Source of the DNA: Planctomycetota bacterium
GTDB taxonomy: Bacteria; Planctomycetota; UBA1135; UBA2386
Direction: 5' to 3'
NCBI GenBank assembly: GCA_020638695.1
Contig: JACKIB010000002.1
Span: 1-64,000 of the forward strand
DNA: 64,000 nucleotides
A program made the position numbers and the translations under genes. Of the stretch, positions 9,001 to 16,813 are shown in pieces. Each line of letters opens with the position of its first letter. Within the stretch, counting starts at the first letter, position 1. The notes under the pieces are model-generated. The model saw only the letters and a program-made list of their open reading frames with translations, was not told the DNA's origin and did no database searches.

Positions 9001-10674
9001 GTCGACTACGGCGCGACCACGTCCTACGGCAACAACGCCGCGTCCGCGGCGCTGAGCCAGGCGCACAGCGTCGAGCTGACCGGGTTGACGCCGAACACCA
9101 CCTACCACTTCCGCGTCACCTCGGAGGACGCCGCGCACAACAGCGCCGGCTCGTCCGACCTGACGTTCGCCACCAAGCCGCTGCCATCCGGCGGCACGCT
9201 GGTGTCCGACGCGTTCACTTCGCTGGATACGACACGCTGGCAGCTGGTGAACCCGCTCAACGACGCGACCAGTGCCGCGGCGGCCGGCGGCAAGGTGACG
9301 ATCTCGCTGCCGAGCTCGACGTTGATCCGCGACGTCTGGACCAGCTCGAACACCCTGCCACGGCTCATGCAGAACGCGCCCGACGTCGACTTCGACATCG
9401 AGGCGGAGTTCACCAGCGGCTTGCCGTCCAGCAGCTTCCGCAGCCACGGGATGCTGATCGAGCAGGACCCGCTGAACGTGATCCGGGTCGAGTACCTGGT
9501 CGCCAACGGCAGCACCGCGGTGTTCGTCGCCACGATCTTCAACGGCAACGCGGTGGTGCGCCGCTACCAGCCGTTGTCGCTCAGCACCCCGATGTCGCTG
9601 CGCGTGGCGCGGGTCGGCGACAACTGGACGATCACCCGCAAGTTCGGCTCGTCGAGCTACCAGAGCGTGGCCAGCTTCAGCCAGCCGATGACCGTCACCC
9701 GCGTGGGCATGCACGCCGGTAGCGCGAACGACACACACAGCGTGTCGATCGAGAGCTTCACCGTGCACAGCGTGGCGACCCCGGACACCACCCCGCCGGT
9801 GATCAGCAATGTCTCCGTCACGCCGGGTCAGACCGCTGCGACCGTGACCTGGACCACCGACGAGCCGGCTACCAGCAAGGTCGCCTACGGACTGACCAAC
9901 ACCTTCGAGATCGGCGAGGTCGGCAGCAACGCGCTGTCCACCAGCCACACGGTGCAGCTCACCGGGCTGACCGCGACGACCCTCTACCACTTCAAGGTGA
10001 TCTCGGCGGACGGCTCGAACAACTCGGCGGCGAGCAGCGGTGCGACGTTCACCACCACCAGCTCCGGCGGCGGCACGCCGGTGATCCGCTCCGACAACTT
10101 CACCAGCAACACCATCGACCCGAGCGTGTGGGCGTTCATCGACCCGTTGAGCGACTCGACCGTGTCGGCGTCGGGTCAGCAGGTCCACATCGCGACGCCG
10201 GCGGTGGCGGCGATCCACGACGTGTGGACCACTTCGAACACCTTGCCGCGGCTCATGCAGGCGGCGCCGAACACCGACTGGGAAATCGAAGCGAAGTTCA
10301 CCAGCACGCTGACCGGCAGCGAGTTCAAGAGCCACGGCATCCTGGTGGAGCAGGATCCGCTGAACGTGCTGCGCATCGAGTTCCACACCTACGGCGGCCA
10401 GACCAACCTGTTCGTGGCCAGCATCCTGGCAGGCAACGCCACGGTCCGCGCTTTCAAGCCGGTATCGCTCAACGGCAGCACCTACCTGCGGGTCACGCGG
10501 AGCGGTAGCGGTTGGACGATCCGCTACTCGCTCGACGGCAACAACTGGCCGGTGTTGGTCTCGTTCACCCAGGCGATGGTCCCCGACAAGGTCGGGGTAT
10601 TCGCCGGCAGCGGCGCCAACACCGCGCACACCGCCAGCATCGACTACTTCCACAACACGGCCAACCGGCCGTAG
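6034..10674 (+). CDS. Large secreted protein with alternating FN3 and DUF1349-like (concanavalin-fold) domains
   Basis: 1546 residues from ATG 6034, which has gcgaggg a few bases upstream. A second ATG at 6055 would also preserve the signal peptide (LLVASLLASTAAAQ). An N-terminal beta-sandwich region of about 340 residues is followed by four alternating pairs. In each pair, a purple-acid-phosphatase-like FN3 domain opens with DTTPP or DITPP and carries WTTDEPA and LYHFKV. The second partner is a domain of about 190 residues resembling DUF1349 / concanavalin-like lectin-glucanase folds, with DDFNGTALDTTKW, FRSQGILIEQD and IRIEFHS. The four repeats are similar to one another, so internal duplication built the protein. 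No catalytic domain is recognisable. It is probably a carbohydrate- or surface-binding fibre. Confidence 0.85.
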   Translation: MLSRHRTMTHLRLASLLVASLLASTAAAQTPTINLWHGPTQTYGTKGNPQRWVNLLGNVTNNSVVTSLTYSLNGGTPVNLNMGPDTRRLLQAGDFNIDIDTALLLHGTNTVLIKAVYTGSNVVTSTVTLNYTSGNTWPTNYAVDWGTVTKLTDAVQIVDGRWDYTSAGTRPIALGYDRAFTVGDLQWNNFTVVVPITIHGIDPSPNAHKPPSYSPGFGFTGRWTGHTQLLAGEQPLAYWLPQGGGPWYDIKDPSKSQIPELYLAGSDGMKVPDPYGRALTFGNTYWWKLRVETLPSGRTWYGFKLWPTSGTEPALWEMSGTEGPEDLQSGSVIFVAHHVDATVGNITVSDLANDITPPQILNVEIDTDDTLTVISWETDEPASSAVDFGLTSGYALGQVGSSSLVTKHSVALQGLTPSTLYHFKITSHDGRSNSASSSDTTFTTKTTTSGGGLPNSTLATDDFNGTALDTTKWLVVDPYQDGTFNVRDGKLRITATAAATHDVWFSNELPRVMRAAPDVDFDIRAEFDSTLSSVPGEFRSQGILIEQDASNVIRIEFHSIDGQLKLFVATLFGSTRTTRHSFTPTGIGESTPTMHLRVVRSGNTWTVSYSTNGTSWTAAPSFTQAMVVNAIGLYAGNSQGSNHTAVIDAFTVQSVGSNPDTTPPVLSAIAASPAASSATVTWTTDEPADSKVEFGTTTAYGQTVTDTFLRTSHSLNLTGLAPKTLYHYRVVSKDDKANEATSTDRTFTTTDQGLPTSQLASDTFNSSTLDDKVWLKVDPFADGTFAANGSEYSITAAAGRIHDPYTGADVPAIKRQAPNSDFEFHVKYTSSLVASGNPFRSQGILIHQDDSNLLRLEFHSINGSPKFYAGKILSSALSTISNFAMPNLAAPMFLRVKRVGNAWTVSTSANGTSWSVASTFSLTLNVTAISLYAGGSDQLAHTAKIDDFYVHSVGNLPDTTPPTITNIAAVPGTTSATITWSTNEDATSSVDYGATTSYGNNAASAALSQAHSVELTGLTPNTTYHFRVTSEDAAHNSAGSSDLTFATKPLPSGGTLVSDAFTSLDTTRWQLVNPLNDATSAAAAGGKVTISLPSSTLIRDVWTSSNTLPRLMQNAPDVDFDIEAEFTSGLPSSSFRSHGMLIEQDPLNVIRVEYLVANGSTAVFVATIFNGNAVVRRYQPLSLSTPMSLRVARVGDNWTITRKFGSSSYQSVASFSQPMTVTRVGMHAGSANDTHSVSIESFTVHSVATPDTTPPVISNVSVTPGQTAATVTWTTDEPATSKVAYGLTNTFEIGEVGSNALSTSHTVQLTGLTATTLYHFKVISADGSNNSAASSGATFTTTSSGGGTPVIRSDNFTSNTIDPSVWAFIDPLSDSTVSASGQQVHIATPAVAAIHDVWTTSNTLPRLMQAAPNTDWEIEAKFTSTLTGSEFKSHGILVEQDPLNVLRIEFHTYGGQTNLFVASILAGNATVRAFKPVSLNGSTYLRVTRSGSGWTIRYSLDGNNWPVLVSFTQAMVPDKVGVFAGSGANTAHTASIDYFHNTANRP

Positions 10675-10680
10675 GCCGCG

Positions 10681-10705
10681 GTCCCGAGCGATCCACACTC
10701 GGGAC
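10681..10705 (+). terminator. Hairpin 6 nt after the FN3/DUF1349 gene
   Basis: GTCCCGAG and CTCGGGAC form a perfect 8-bp stem with a 9-nt loop directly after the stop. No T-run follows, so it may act as a factor-assisted terminator or an mRNA 3' stabiliser. Confidence 0.45.
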
Positions 10706-10755
10706 GGACGCCCGACGATCGGATCGCTGCGGCGCGTGGTACGATCCGCGCGCCC

Positions 10756-12144
10756 TTGACGAGTCTCCGTCGCCCGCGAACCCTCTCGACGCTGATCGCG
10801 CTGCTGGCCATGGCCGCGGTCGCGCGGGCGGTGGTCGCGCTGCTCACCGCGGTGCCGTCGCGCGACGCCACGCACTACTTGTTCCTGGCCGAACGCGCGG
10901 TCGACGGTGAGCCCGCCGAGCTGTTCCGCTCGGTGTTCCACCCGGGGTTTCCCCTGCTGATCGCGGCCGTGCTGCCGATCTTCCCCGGGCTGGCCCCGTT
11001 CCGCGCCGGCCAGGCCGCGTCCGCCGGGGCCGGGGTATTGGCGGTGGTGCCACTGTTCTTCCTGGCCCGCCGCCTGACGGATCAGCGCGGTGCGGTGTGG
11101 ACCTGCCTGATGTACGCCGTGGGCACCTGGTTCTGCCGACACCCGGCCGATGTGCTCTCAGAGGGGCCGTTCTACTTGTGCGTCGCGGCGTGGGGCGAAC
11201 GCCTGGTGGGACCAGCCAGCACGGCGCGCGCGACCGCGGCCGGACTGCTCGCCGCGCTGGCCTACGCGTGCCGCCCCGAGGGCGCGCTGCTGGTGGTGGT
11301 CGCGAGCTGCTGGCTGTGGGCGCATCGATCGCGAACTGCGGCAGTCGCGGCCGCGGCCGCGTTCTGCATCGCGGCAGCGCCACTGCCCGCTGGCTGGGCG
11401 CTGTGGGGCGACGGGTTCACCCTCACGCCGAAGGCGGCGTTCAACCTCGAGGTCGGCATCGGCAGCGCCGAACACGGCGCGTGGTCGCACTACGCGGGCG
11501 AGCTCACCCGACTACCCGGCGCACTGTGCGAGGGCATCGGATTCGCCGCGTTCCCGCTGGCGCTGATCGGCGCCGTGTCGGCGCGACGTCGCACCCCATT
11601 GGGCGACTGGCGCGTTCTGCTGCTCGCCCCACTCGCGGCGCAGTGCGCGGTGGTGCCCATGCTGCAGAGCCACCATCGCTTCCTCACCGGGTTCGGCGTC
11701 CTGACGCTGCCGTTCGCCGCACACGCCGTGTTGTGGGTCGCCCACCGCATGCACGGCAAGCCGATCCGCGCGGCGCTCGCGGGCTGCGCGTTCCTTGGTC
11801 TCGATCTGGCTCGACTGCCGCAGTCACGCGGGGAGGAACGTCGGATCGAACGCGCCCTGGGCGCGTGGCTCGCCGCGCGACTGCACCCCGGAGAACAAGT
11901 CGCCAGCGACATGCCGCGGCTGGTGTACTTCGCCGGTCGCCGCCCTCCGCAACCGCGACGCATCCCGGGTGCGCAAGTCCTGCGCGAGGCTCGGCGGCCG
12001 GAGGTCCGCGTCATCGCGCTGGTACGCAGCCGCACGAGCGTGCCCGACGAAGCGCTGCGTCAGCTCGGGTTCGCCCCCCTCGAGTTGCCCGAACCGCTGC
12101 GGCGGCAAGCAGATGCCCGCGACGTAGCGGTGTTCGGTCGCTGA
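10756..12144 (+). CDS. Polytopic glycosyltransferase-like membrane protein (ArnT/PMT type)
   Basis: 462 residues from TTG 10756, which keeps a complete first membrane helix. An in-frame ATG at 10810 would remove part of it. There are about nine hydrophobic segments. An acidic residue and the RDATHYLFLAERAV motif lie in the first periplasmic loop, followed by FHPGFPLLIA. This is the hallmark arrangement of GT-C enzymes (GT39/ArnT/PMT-related) that use polyprenyl-phosphate sugars. It probably transfers a sugar to a lipid or protein on the periplasmic side. It stands alone, with no obvious sugar-pathway neighbours. The family call rests on topology and the N-terminal motif. Confidence 0.7.
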   Translation: MTSLRRPRTLSTLIALLAMAAVARAVVALLTAVPSRDATHYLFLAERAVDGEPAELFRSVFHPGFPLLIAAVLPIFPGLAPFRAGQAASAGAGVLAVVPLFFLARRLTDQRGAVWTCLMYAVGTWFCRHPADVLSEGPFYLCVAAWGERLVGPASTARATAAGLLAALAYACRPEGALLVVVASCWLWAHRSRTAAVAAAAAFCIAAAPLPAGWALWGDGFTLTPKAAFNLEVGIGSAEHGAWSHYAGELTRLPGALCEGIGFAAFPLALIGAVSARRRTPLGDWRVLLLAPLAAQCAVVPMLQSHHRFLTGFGVLTLPFAAHAVLWVAHRMHGKPIRAALAGCAFLGLDLARLPQSRGEERRIERALGAWLAARLHPGEQVASDMPRLVYFAGRRPPQPRRIPGAQVLREARRPEVRVIALVRSRTSVPDEALRQLGFAPLELPEPLRRQADARDVAVFGR

Positions 12145-12266
12145 CCGGACGGTCGGATCCACGCAACCTCTGGCCCATCCGTCGGAGCCGGCTATCGTGT
12201 CGGCTTGCGGTCCATCCGGACCCCTGCGCCTGCGGCGCCGGCATTTCCGACCCGAGGAACCACCCC

Positions 12267-13382
12267 ATGAAACTCACTCGATCGATCCAACTGGCAGCGC
12301 TGCTCGCCACCAGCGCGTTCTCCCCCGCCCAAGACGGCACCTCCGACACGGCGACGAATCCGTTCACGCCGCCGGCGGAGCTCAAGAAGCTGCACCGACT
12401 GCTCGGCAGCTGGGAAGGATCCGGCACCGCGACGATGGCGCCGGGAACGCCGGCGACCACCTGGACCGCGAAGCAGACCTCGAGCCTGGCAGTCGGCGGC
12501 CACGCGCTGCGCGACGACACGGTGATCTCGTTCCCCGAGGGTACGCCCGGGATCCAGGGCCCGCTGGTATTCCGCGGCTACACGACGTGGGACCGGGAGA
12601 ACAAGCGATTCGTCGCGTACGGCCTGAGCAACGAGGGTTCGGTCAACAGCTCGGAGATCACCTTCATCGACGAGAACACGATGCTGTCGATCACCGTGGG
12701 CGAAGAGCAGGGGCAGAAGGTGGTCGATCGCTGGGTCACCTGGCTCAAAGGTGACACGCTGAGCTTCAAGGGCACGCGGACGATCGGCACCGGCGACGCG
12801 TTCACGCACGTCGAAGGGTCGTACAAGCGCACCGTCAAGGGTGTCGTCCCGGCGAGCACTGCTGGGGATGCCGCGCAGCACAAGGGCTTGGACTTGAGCT
12901 CGTTCAAGCCGTTCGGCGAAGTACCGTCGCCGATGGCGAAGCTCAACCGCATGGCCGGGACCTACTCCTTCGAGGGCAGCATGTGCATGGCGCCCGGCGG
13001 TCCGCCGATGTCGATCGGCGGCAAGGAAGTGATCACTCCGGTGTTCGGCGGCTCGGTGCTGTGGTTGGACATCCACGGCGCCCCACCAAAGGCCGGCGGC
13101 CCCAGCTACGAGTGCATCGGTGCGATCGCGTGGGACAAGAGCGACAATCGCTACAAGATGATCTACGTGAACAACATGGGCGAGAGCGGCGAGACCGACG
13201 GCTGGTTGGCCGGAGACGTCTTCATCGGCACCCAGAGTGGCACGCGCGGTGGCCAACCGTACCTGACCCGGAGCACCCTGCAACTCGACTCGGCGGGGCG
13301 GCCGAAGTCGACGTCCAGCCACTCGCTGGTCGGTACGCACAGCCCGTTCGAGTGCTTCAAGGGCAACTACACGCGAAACTGA
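12267..13382 (+). CDS. Secreted DUF1579-repeat protein
   Basis: 371 residues with a signal peptide ending near FSPAQ. ATG 12267 is chosen because cccgagga lies upstream and the signal starts there. It contains two DUF1579-like lipocalin-type barrels, each opening with the typical pattern: LKKLHRLLGSWEGSG at about residue 31 and MAKLNRMAGTYSFEG at about 225. Both are followed by WDxxxxRF or WDKSDNRY strands. DUF1579 has no established activity. It lies 6 bp upstream of bcp and is probably co-transcribed with it. Confidence 0.8.
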   Translation: MKLTRSIQLAALLATSAFSPAQDGTSDTATNPFTPPAELKKLHRLLGSWEGSGTATMAPGTPATTWTAKQTSSLAVGGHALRDDTVISFPEGTPGIQGPLVFRGYTTWDRENKRFVAYGLSNEGSVNSSEITFIDENTMLSITVGEEQGQKVVDRWVTWLKGDTLSFKGTRTIGTGDAFTHVEGSYKRTVKGVVPASTAGDAAQHKGLDLSSFKPFGEVPSPMAKLNRMAGTYSFEGSMCMAPGGPPMSIGGKEVITPVFGGSVLWLDIHGAPPKAGGPSYECIGAIAWDKSDNRYKMIYVNNMGESGETDGWLAGDVFIGTQSGTRGGQPYLTRSTLQLDSAGRPKSTSSHSLVGTHSPFECFKGNYTRN

Positions 13383-13388
13383 GCATCC

Positions 13389-13859
13389 ATGGCAATCGAG
13401 GAAGGCAAGGCCGCACCCGCGTTCACGCTGAAGGACACCGACGGCAACAAGGTGTCGCTGGCGGACTTCAAGGGGCAGCAGGTGGTCATCTACTTCTATC
13501 CGCGTGACGACACGCCGGGCTGCACCAAGGAAGCTTGCGCCTTCCGCGACCTGTGGAAGAAGTTCGAGAAGTCGGGCACCGCGGTGCTCGGCATCTCGCC
13601 GGACGACGGCGCGTCGCACCGTGCGTTCGTCGACAAGTACACCCTGCCGTTCACCCTGTTGTCGGACCCGGACAAGAAGGTGATGACCAAGTACGGAGCA
13701 TGGGGCGAGAAGACGCTCTACGGCAAGAAGACCACCGGTGTGATCCGGTCGACGGTCCTGATCGGACCGGACGGCAAGGTGCAGAAGCACTGGAAGCGGG
13801 TCGCCAGCGCCGCCGAGCATCCCGCCAAGGTGCTCGCGACAGTGCAGGGCGACGCGTAA
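13389..13859 (+). CDS. bcp: Thioredoxin-dependent thiol peroxidase (Bcp/PrxQ peroxiredoxin)
   Basis: 156 residues, the usual length for this family. It reduces hydrogen peroxide and organic hydroperoxides in the cytoplasm using thioredoxin. The active-site signature YFYPRDDTPGCTKEAC is intact, with Pro38, Thr42, peroxidatic Cys45 and resolving Cys50, the five-residue spacing typical of atypical 2-Cys Bcp enzymes. GVIRSTVLIGPDG, the conserved strand with the active-site Arg, is also present. It follows the DUF1579 gene by 6 bp. No regulator site was seen. Confidence 0.95.
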   Translation: MAIEEGKAAPAFTLKDTDGNKVSLADFKGQQVVIYFYPRDDTPGCTKEACAFRDLWKKFEKSGTAVLGISPDDGASHRAFVDKYTLPFTLLSDPDKKVMTKYGAWGEKTLYGKKTTGVIRSTVLIGPDGKVQKHWKRVASAAEHPAKVLATVQGDA

Positions 13860-13984
13860 GTCACCACGGCAGCGACGTCGCGAGTCGCTCCGCGCCGGCG
13901 CACGGACGGCCCGCGGCGACCGGCCGCCCAACCGGGATCCGGTTGCTGCGCGACAGACCCGCTTCGGGCATGATCGGGCCAACC

Positions 13985-14581
13985 ATGCGCCGCGCCTCCT
14001 CCGTCGACGACTTCATCGCGCAACATCCCCGGTGGGAGCCCGTGCTCCGCAAGCTGCGCGCCATCCTGATCGGCACCGAGCTGCGGGAGACCATCAAGTG
14101 GGGCGCGCCGTGCTACACCCTCGACGGCAAGAACGTGGTGGGCATGGCTGGGTTCAAGGAGCACTGTGGGCTGTGGTTTCACCAAGGGGTGTTCCTGAGC
14201 GACCCGGATGCGGTGTTGATCAATGCCCAGGAGGGTCGCACCAAGGCGCTGCGCCAGTGGCGCTTCACCGACGCCGCTCAAGTCAAGATCGCCCGAGTGA
14301 AGGCCTACGTGCGCGAGGCGATCGACAACCAGAAGCAGGGCCGTGAGTTGGCGCCCGAGCGCGGCAAGCCGGTGGAAGTGCCACCCGAGCTCCAGGCGGC
14401 GCTGCGGCGCACGCCCGGGGCCAAGAAGGCGTTCGATGCCCTGTCGCTCGGCAAGCGCCGTGAATACGCCGAGCACATCGCCACCGCCAAGCAGGACAAG
14501 ACCAAGGCGAGTCGCATCGAGAAGATCCTGCCGCAGATCGCCGCCGGCGTTGGCCTGCACGACAAGTACCGCAGCTGCTGA
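13985..14581 (+). CDS. DUF1801 / YdeI-like (OmpD-associated) protein
   Basis: 198 residues. The N-terminal domain (1-115) matches DUF1801: SVDDFIAQHPRWEPVLRKLR, ETIKWGAPCY and GLWFHQG. The C-terminal part has the YdeI/OmpDA motif (VPPELQAALRRTPGAKKAFDALS, followed by KRREYAEHIATAK). YdeI-family proteins are linked to envelope stress and antimicrobial resistance in enterics, but the biochemical role is not known. ATG 13985 starts the domain directly. An in-frame ATG at 13970 is possible. The 124 bp upstream holds no gene. Confidence 0.85.
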   Translation: MRRASSVDDFIAQHPRWEPVLRKLRAILIGTELRETIKWGAPCYTLDGKNVVGMAGFKEHCGLWFHQGVFLSDPDAVLINAQEGRTKALRQWRFTDAAQVKIARVKAYVREAIDNQKQGRELAPERGKPVEVPPELQAALRRTPGAKKAFDALSLGKRREYAEHIATAKQDKTKASRIEKILPQIAAGVGLHDKYRSC

Positions 14582-14610
14582 TCGAGACAGACCTGTCACT
14601 CGAGCGAACG

Positions 14611-15876
14611 ATGACCGACGACCAAGCGCGACCCCGGAGCCGCCGCGACTTCCTCACCGGTGCCGGACTGGTCGGCGCCGGGGCCCTGCTCGCCGGCGAC
14701 CTTCGCCCGGGCTTCCCCCTGCCGCCGGGCCTCATGCCGCTGGGCCTCGTGCCGCTGGGCCTCGTGCCGCTGGGCCTCGTGCCGCTGGGGCTGCAAGACA
14801 AGCCCGGCCTCCGAACCTTGAGCGAGCGCCCGCTGAATGCGGAGACCCCGGTGGAGTTGCTGGACCCCGAACTGACACCCAACGAGCACTTCTTCGTGCG
14901 CAACAACGGCATCGTGCCGCGGCGTGCACTGGCACGCGACCTTTCCGGGTGGGCGCTGAAGATCGACGGCGAAGTCGATCGACCGACTGACCTGACCGTG
15001 GACGCGCTGCGACGCTTTCCGGTCGTGCAGCGCGCCGTGGTGATCGAGTGCGGCGGCAACGGGCGGGCCGGCTTCCACCCACCCACGCCCGGCAACCAGT
15101 GGACGCTCGGTGCGGTCGGCTGTGCGAAGTTCGAGGGCGTGCGGTTGGCGGACGTGCTGCGCAGCTGTGGCCTGCGCAAATCGGCGGTGTTCGTCGCCTT
15201 CTTCGGCGAAGACAGCCATCTGAGCGGCAATCCCGACAAGTCGCCGATCTCGCGCGGCGTGCCGCTGGCCAAGGCACTCGACGAACACACGCTGTTGGCA
15301 TTCGGCATGAACGGCGTGCCGCTACCTCCACAGCACGGTTTCCCGCTGCGTCTGGTGGTGCCCGGTTGGCCCGGTTCGTGTTCCGGCAAGTGGCTCCGTC
15401 GCCTGTGGGTGCGCGACCGCGAACACGACGGCGAGAAGATGACCGGCTCCGCATACCGGTTGCCCAAGCACCCGGTGGCGCCGGGCACCAAGGTGGCGGC
15501 ATCCGACATGGCCGTGATCGAGCAGATGCCGGTGAAGTCGGTGATCACCGGCCCCGCGACCGGTGGCGAGCACCGGGCCGCTCAGCCGCTCGCGGTGCGC
15601 GGCCACGCCTGGAGCGGGGCCGGCGACGTCGCGGCCGTGCACCTGAGCATCGACTTCGGTCAGACCTGGTTGCCGTGCAGCGTGAAACCCGCGGTCAACC
15701 GCTACGCGTGGCAGCGCTTCACCGCAGAGATCCGCTTCCCCTCCGGCGGCTACTACGAGGTCTGGGCACGCGCAACCGACCACACCGGCCGACAGCAACC
15801 GATGGTGGTTCCGGGGTGGAATCCCAAGGGCTACTGCAACAACGCCATGCACCGGATCGCGGTGCGCGTCGTCTGA
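14611..15876 (+). CDS. Tat-exported molybdopterin sulfite dehydrogenase-like oxidoreductase (SorA/SUOX family)
   Basis: 421 residues. The Tat leader SRRDFLTG is at residues 10-17 with a hydrophobic stretch after it. The molybdenum-ligating cysteine of the family is Cys147 in VIECGGNGR. The domain continues with FEGVRLADVLR and the GWPGSCSGKWLRRL substrate/Moco region, and ends in a C-terminal dimerisation Ig-like domain (LAVRGHAWSG, VHLSIDFGQTW). It should oxidise sulfite, or a related substrate, in the periplasm. The next gene starts 2 bp after its stop and encodes a monohaem lipoprotein, the expected electron acceptor as in SorAB. Unusual feature: a 15-bp repeat tract adds MPLGLVPLG-type repeats between the Tat leader and the domain. 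Confidence 0.88.
   Translation: MTDDQARPRSRRDFLTGAGLVGAGALLAGDLRPGFPLPPGLMPLGLVPLGLVPLGLVPLGLQDKPGLRTLSERPLNAETPVELLDPELTPNEHFFVRNNGIVPRRALARDLSGWALKIDGEVDRPTDLTVDALRRFPVVQRAVVIECGGNGRAGFHPPTPGNQWTLGAVGCAKFEGVRLADVLRSCGLRKSAVFVAFFGEDSHLSGNPDKSPISRGVPLAKALDEHTLLAFGMNGVPLPPQHGFPLRLVVPGWPGSCSGKWLRRLWVRDREHDGEKMTGSAYRLPKHPVAPGTKVAASDMAVIEQMPVKSVITGPATGGEHRAAQPLAVRGHAWSGAGDVAAVHLSIDFGQTWLPCSVKPAVNRYAWQRFTAEIRFPSGGYYEVWARATDHTGRQQPMVVPGWNPKGYCNNAMHRIAVRVV
14721..14795 (+). repeat. 15-bp minisatellite inside the sulfite dehydrogenase-like gene
   Basis: Five 15-bp units based on gccgctgggcctcgt. The middle three, 14736-14780, are identical or nearly so. They encode repeated PLGLV after the Tat leader. 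Unit-number changes keep the reading frame. Confidence 0.9.
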
Positions 15877-15878
15877 CC

Positions 15879-16277
15879 GTGGACTCACCAGCCCAGACGA
15901 TTCACCGCGTCCTGCTCGCGGCGCTCGCCGTGCTCGGCGGGTGCGCGAAGTCCGCCGCGCCAGGCGGCCAGCCGGCCGCCACGTCGGATCCGATCCGGGA
16001 GCAGCTCGGGTTGGTCGCAGCGCCGGGTCGCGAACAGGTGATCGCGCACTGCCTGGTCTGCCACTCCAGCGCCATCGTGGTCAGCAACCACCTCGATCGC
16101 GCTGGCTGGGAGGACATCGTCGACCAAATGCAGCACAACGGCATGCGGCCGATCGACGCCGCGATCCGCGAGGCCATCGTCGCGTACCTCGAACGCACGC
16201 AGCGCCCCGACGAGTCGGGCGCCGTCGATGGCCCGTGGGCAGCTCCGCGCTACCGGCCCAACCCGCTGTGGCACTGA
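15879..16277 (+). CDS. Monohaem cytochrome c lipoprotein, partner of the SorA-like enzyme
   Basis: 132 residues from GTG 15879, which begins 2 bp after the upstream stop. The N-terminus is a lipoprotein signal with lipobox LGGC. One haem c site, CLVCH, is present, and MQHNGM downstream offers a methionine as possible distal ligand. This fits a SorB-like electron acceptor that takes electrons from sulfite oxidation and passes them to the respiratory chain. Unlike soluble SorB, it appears to be lipid-anchored. Confidence 0.82.
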   Translation: MDSPAQTIHRVLLAALAVLGGCAKSAAPGGQPAATSDPIREQLGLVAAPGREQVIAHCLVCHSSAIVVSNHLDRAGWEDIVDQMQHNGMRPIDAAIREAIVAYLERTQRPDESGAVDGPWAAPRYRPNPLWH

Positions 16278-16384
16278 GGTTGGACCGATCATGAGCAACG
16301 TCCCCAGATCGTGCGAAGTGATTGCCGGCAACGAGAGCTCGGTACTCCACACCGAGGCGGGGCGCCTCCCGGTCGAGGAATAGC
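16276..16384. repeat. Family A palindromic repeat, left half (A2)
   Basis: It aligns without gaps to the first ~109 bases of the complete copy at 44908, including ggac, tcatgagca, agatcgtgc, the gaggcgggg/gcctcc hairpin and ggtcgagga. The right arm is missing where the thioesterase gene begins. It fills the gap between the cytochrome and the thioesterase genes. Confidence 0.65.
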
Positions 16385-16813
16385 GTGGCGACACCGAGGC
16401 CCCCCGAGGACGACCTGCAGCGAATCCACGGCCAACTGCCGGAGCTGCTCGGATTCCGCATCCTCACCGCCGACCGGGACTCCGCGGAGGCCGTGCTGAT
16501 GGTCGGTCTCGAGCACCGTCGCATCGGCGGCGTGGTGCACGGCGGCGTGTTGTTCCTGCTGGCCGACGCGGTGGCCGCCAACCTCGCCGTGCAGTGCTTC
16601 GCGCCCCACGGCACCACCACCACTGACGCGGGGATCCGCTTTCTGGCCGCCGCTGCGGGGACGGAAGTGCGAGCCAACGCGCGCGTGCTACACGCCGGCA
16701 GCCGCACCCGATGGATCGAGGTGCGGCTGACCGATGAGCACAGTGGGCTGGTTGCCGTCTACCACGGCAACTTCATCCGCCAGTCGGCGGAGGCGCCCGC
16801 TACTGGAACTTGA
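16385..16813 (+). CDS. Hotdog-fold PaaI-type thioesterase
   Basis: 142 residues from GTG 16385. An upstream in-frame ATG at 16322 would lie inside the family A repeat and is less likely. The hotdog signature is clear: GGVVHGGVLFLLADAVAANLA, with the HGG turn and the acidic residue in the central helix, then strands TTTDAGIRFLAAAAG and RVLHAGSRTRWIEV. It probably hydrolyses an acyl- or aryl-CoA thioester. The last 14 bases overlap the 3' end of the convergent serine hydrolase gene. Confidence 0.85.
   Translation: MATPRPPEDDLQRIHGQLPELLGFRILTADRDSAEAVLMVGLEHRRIGGVVHGGVLFLLADAVAANLAVQCFAPHGTTTTDAGIRFLAAAAGTEVRANARVLHAGSRTRWIEVRLTDEHSGLVAVYHGNFIRQSAEAPATGT

Noticed and set aside
7558..11142. 1194-codon ORF antisense to the FN3/DUF1349 gene
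   Set aside because: Its composition is Arg/Gly/Val-rich with no motifs. The repeats mirror those of the sense protein, and the sense strand clearly encodes secreted domains.
16323..16384. Longer start for the thioesterase at 16322
   Set aside because: The added residues are encoded by the family A repeat and are not conserved-looking. GTG 16385 fits better.
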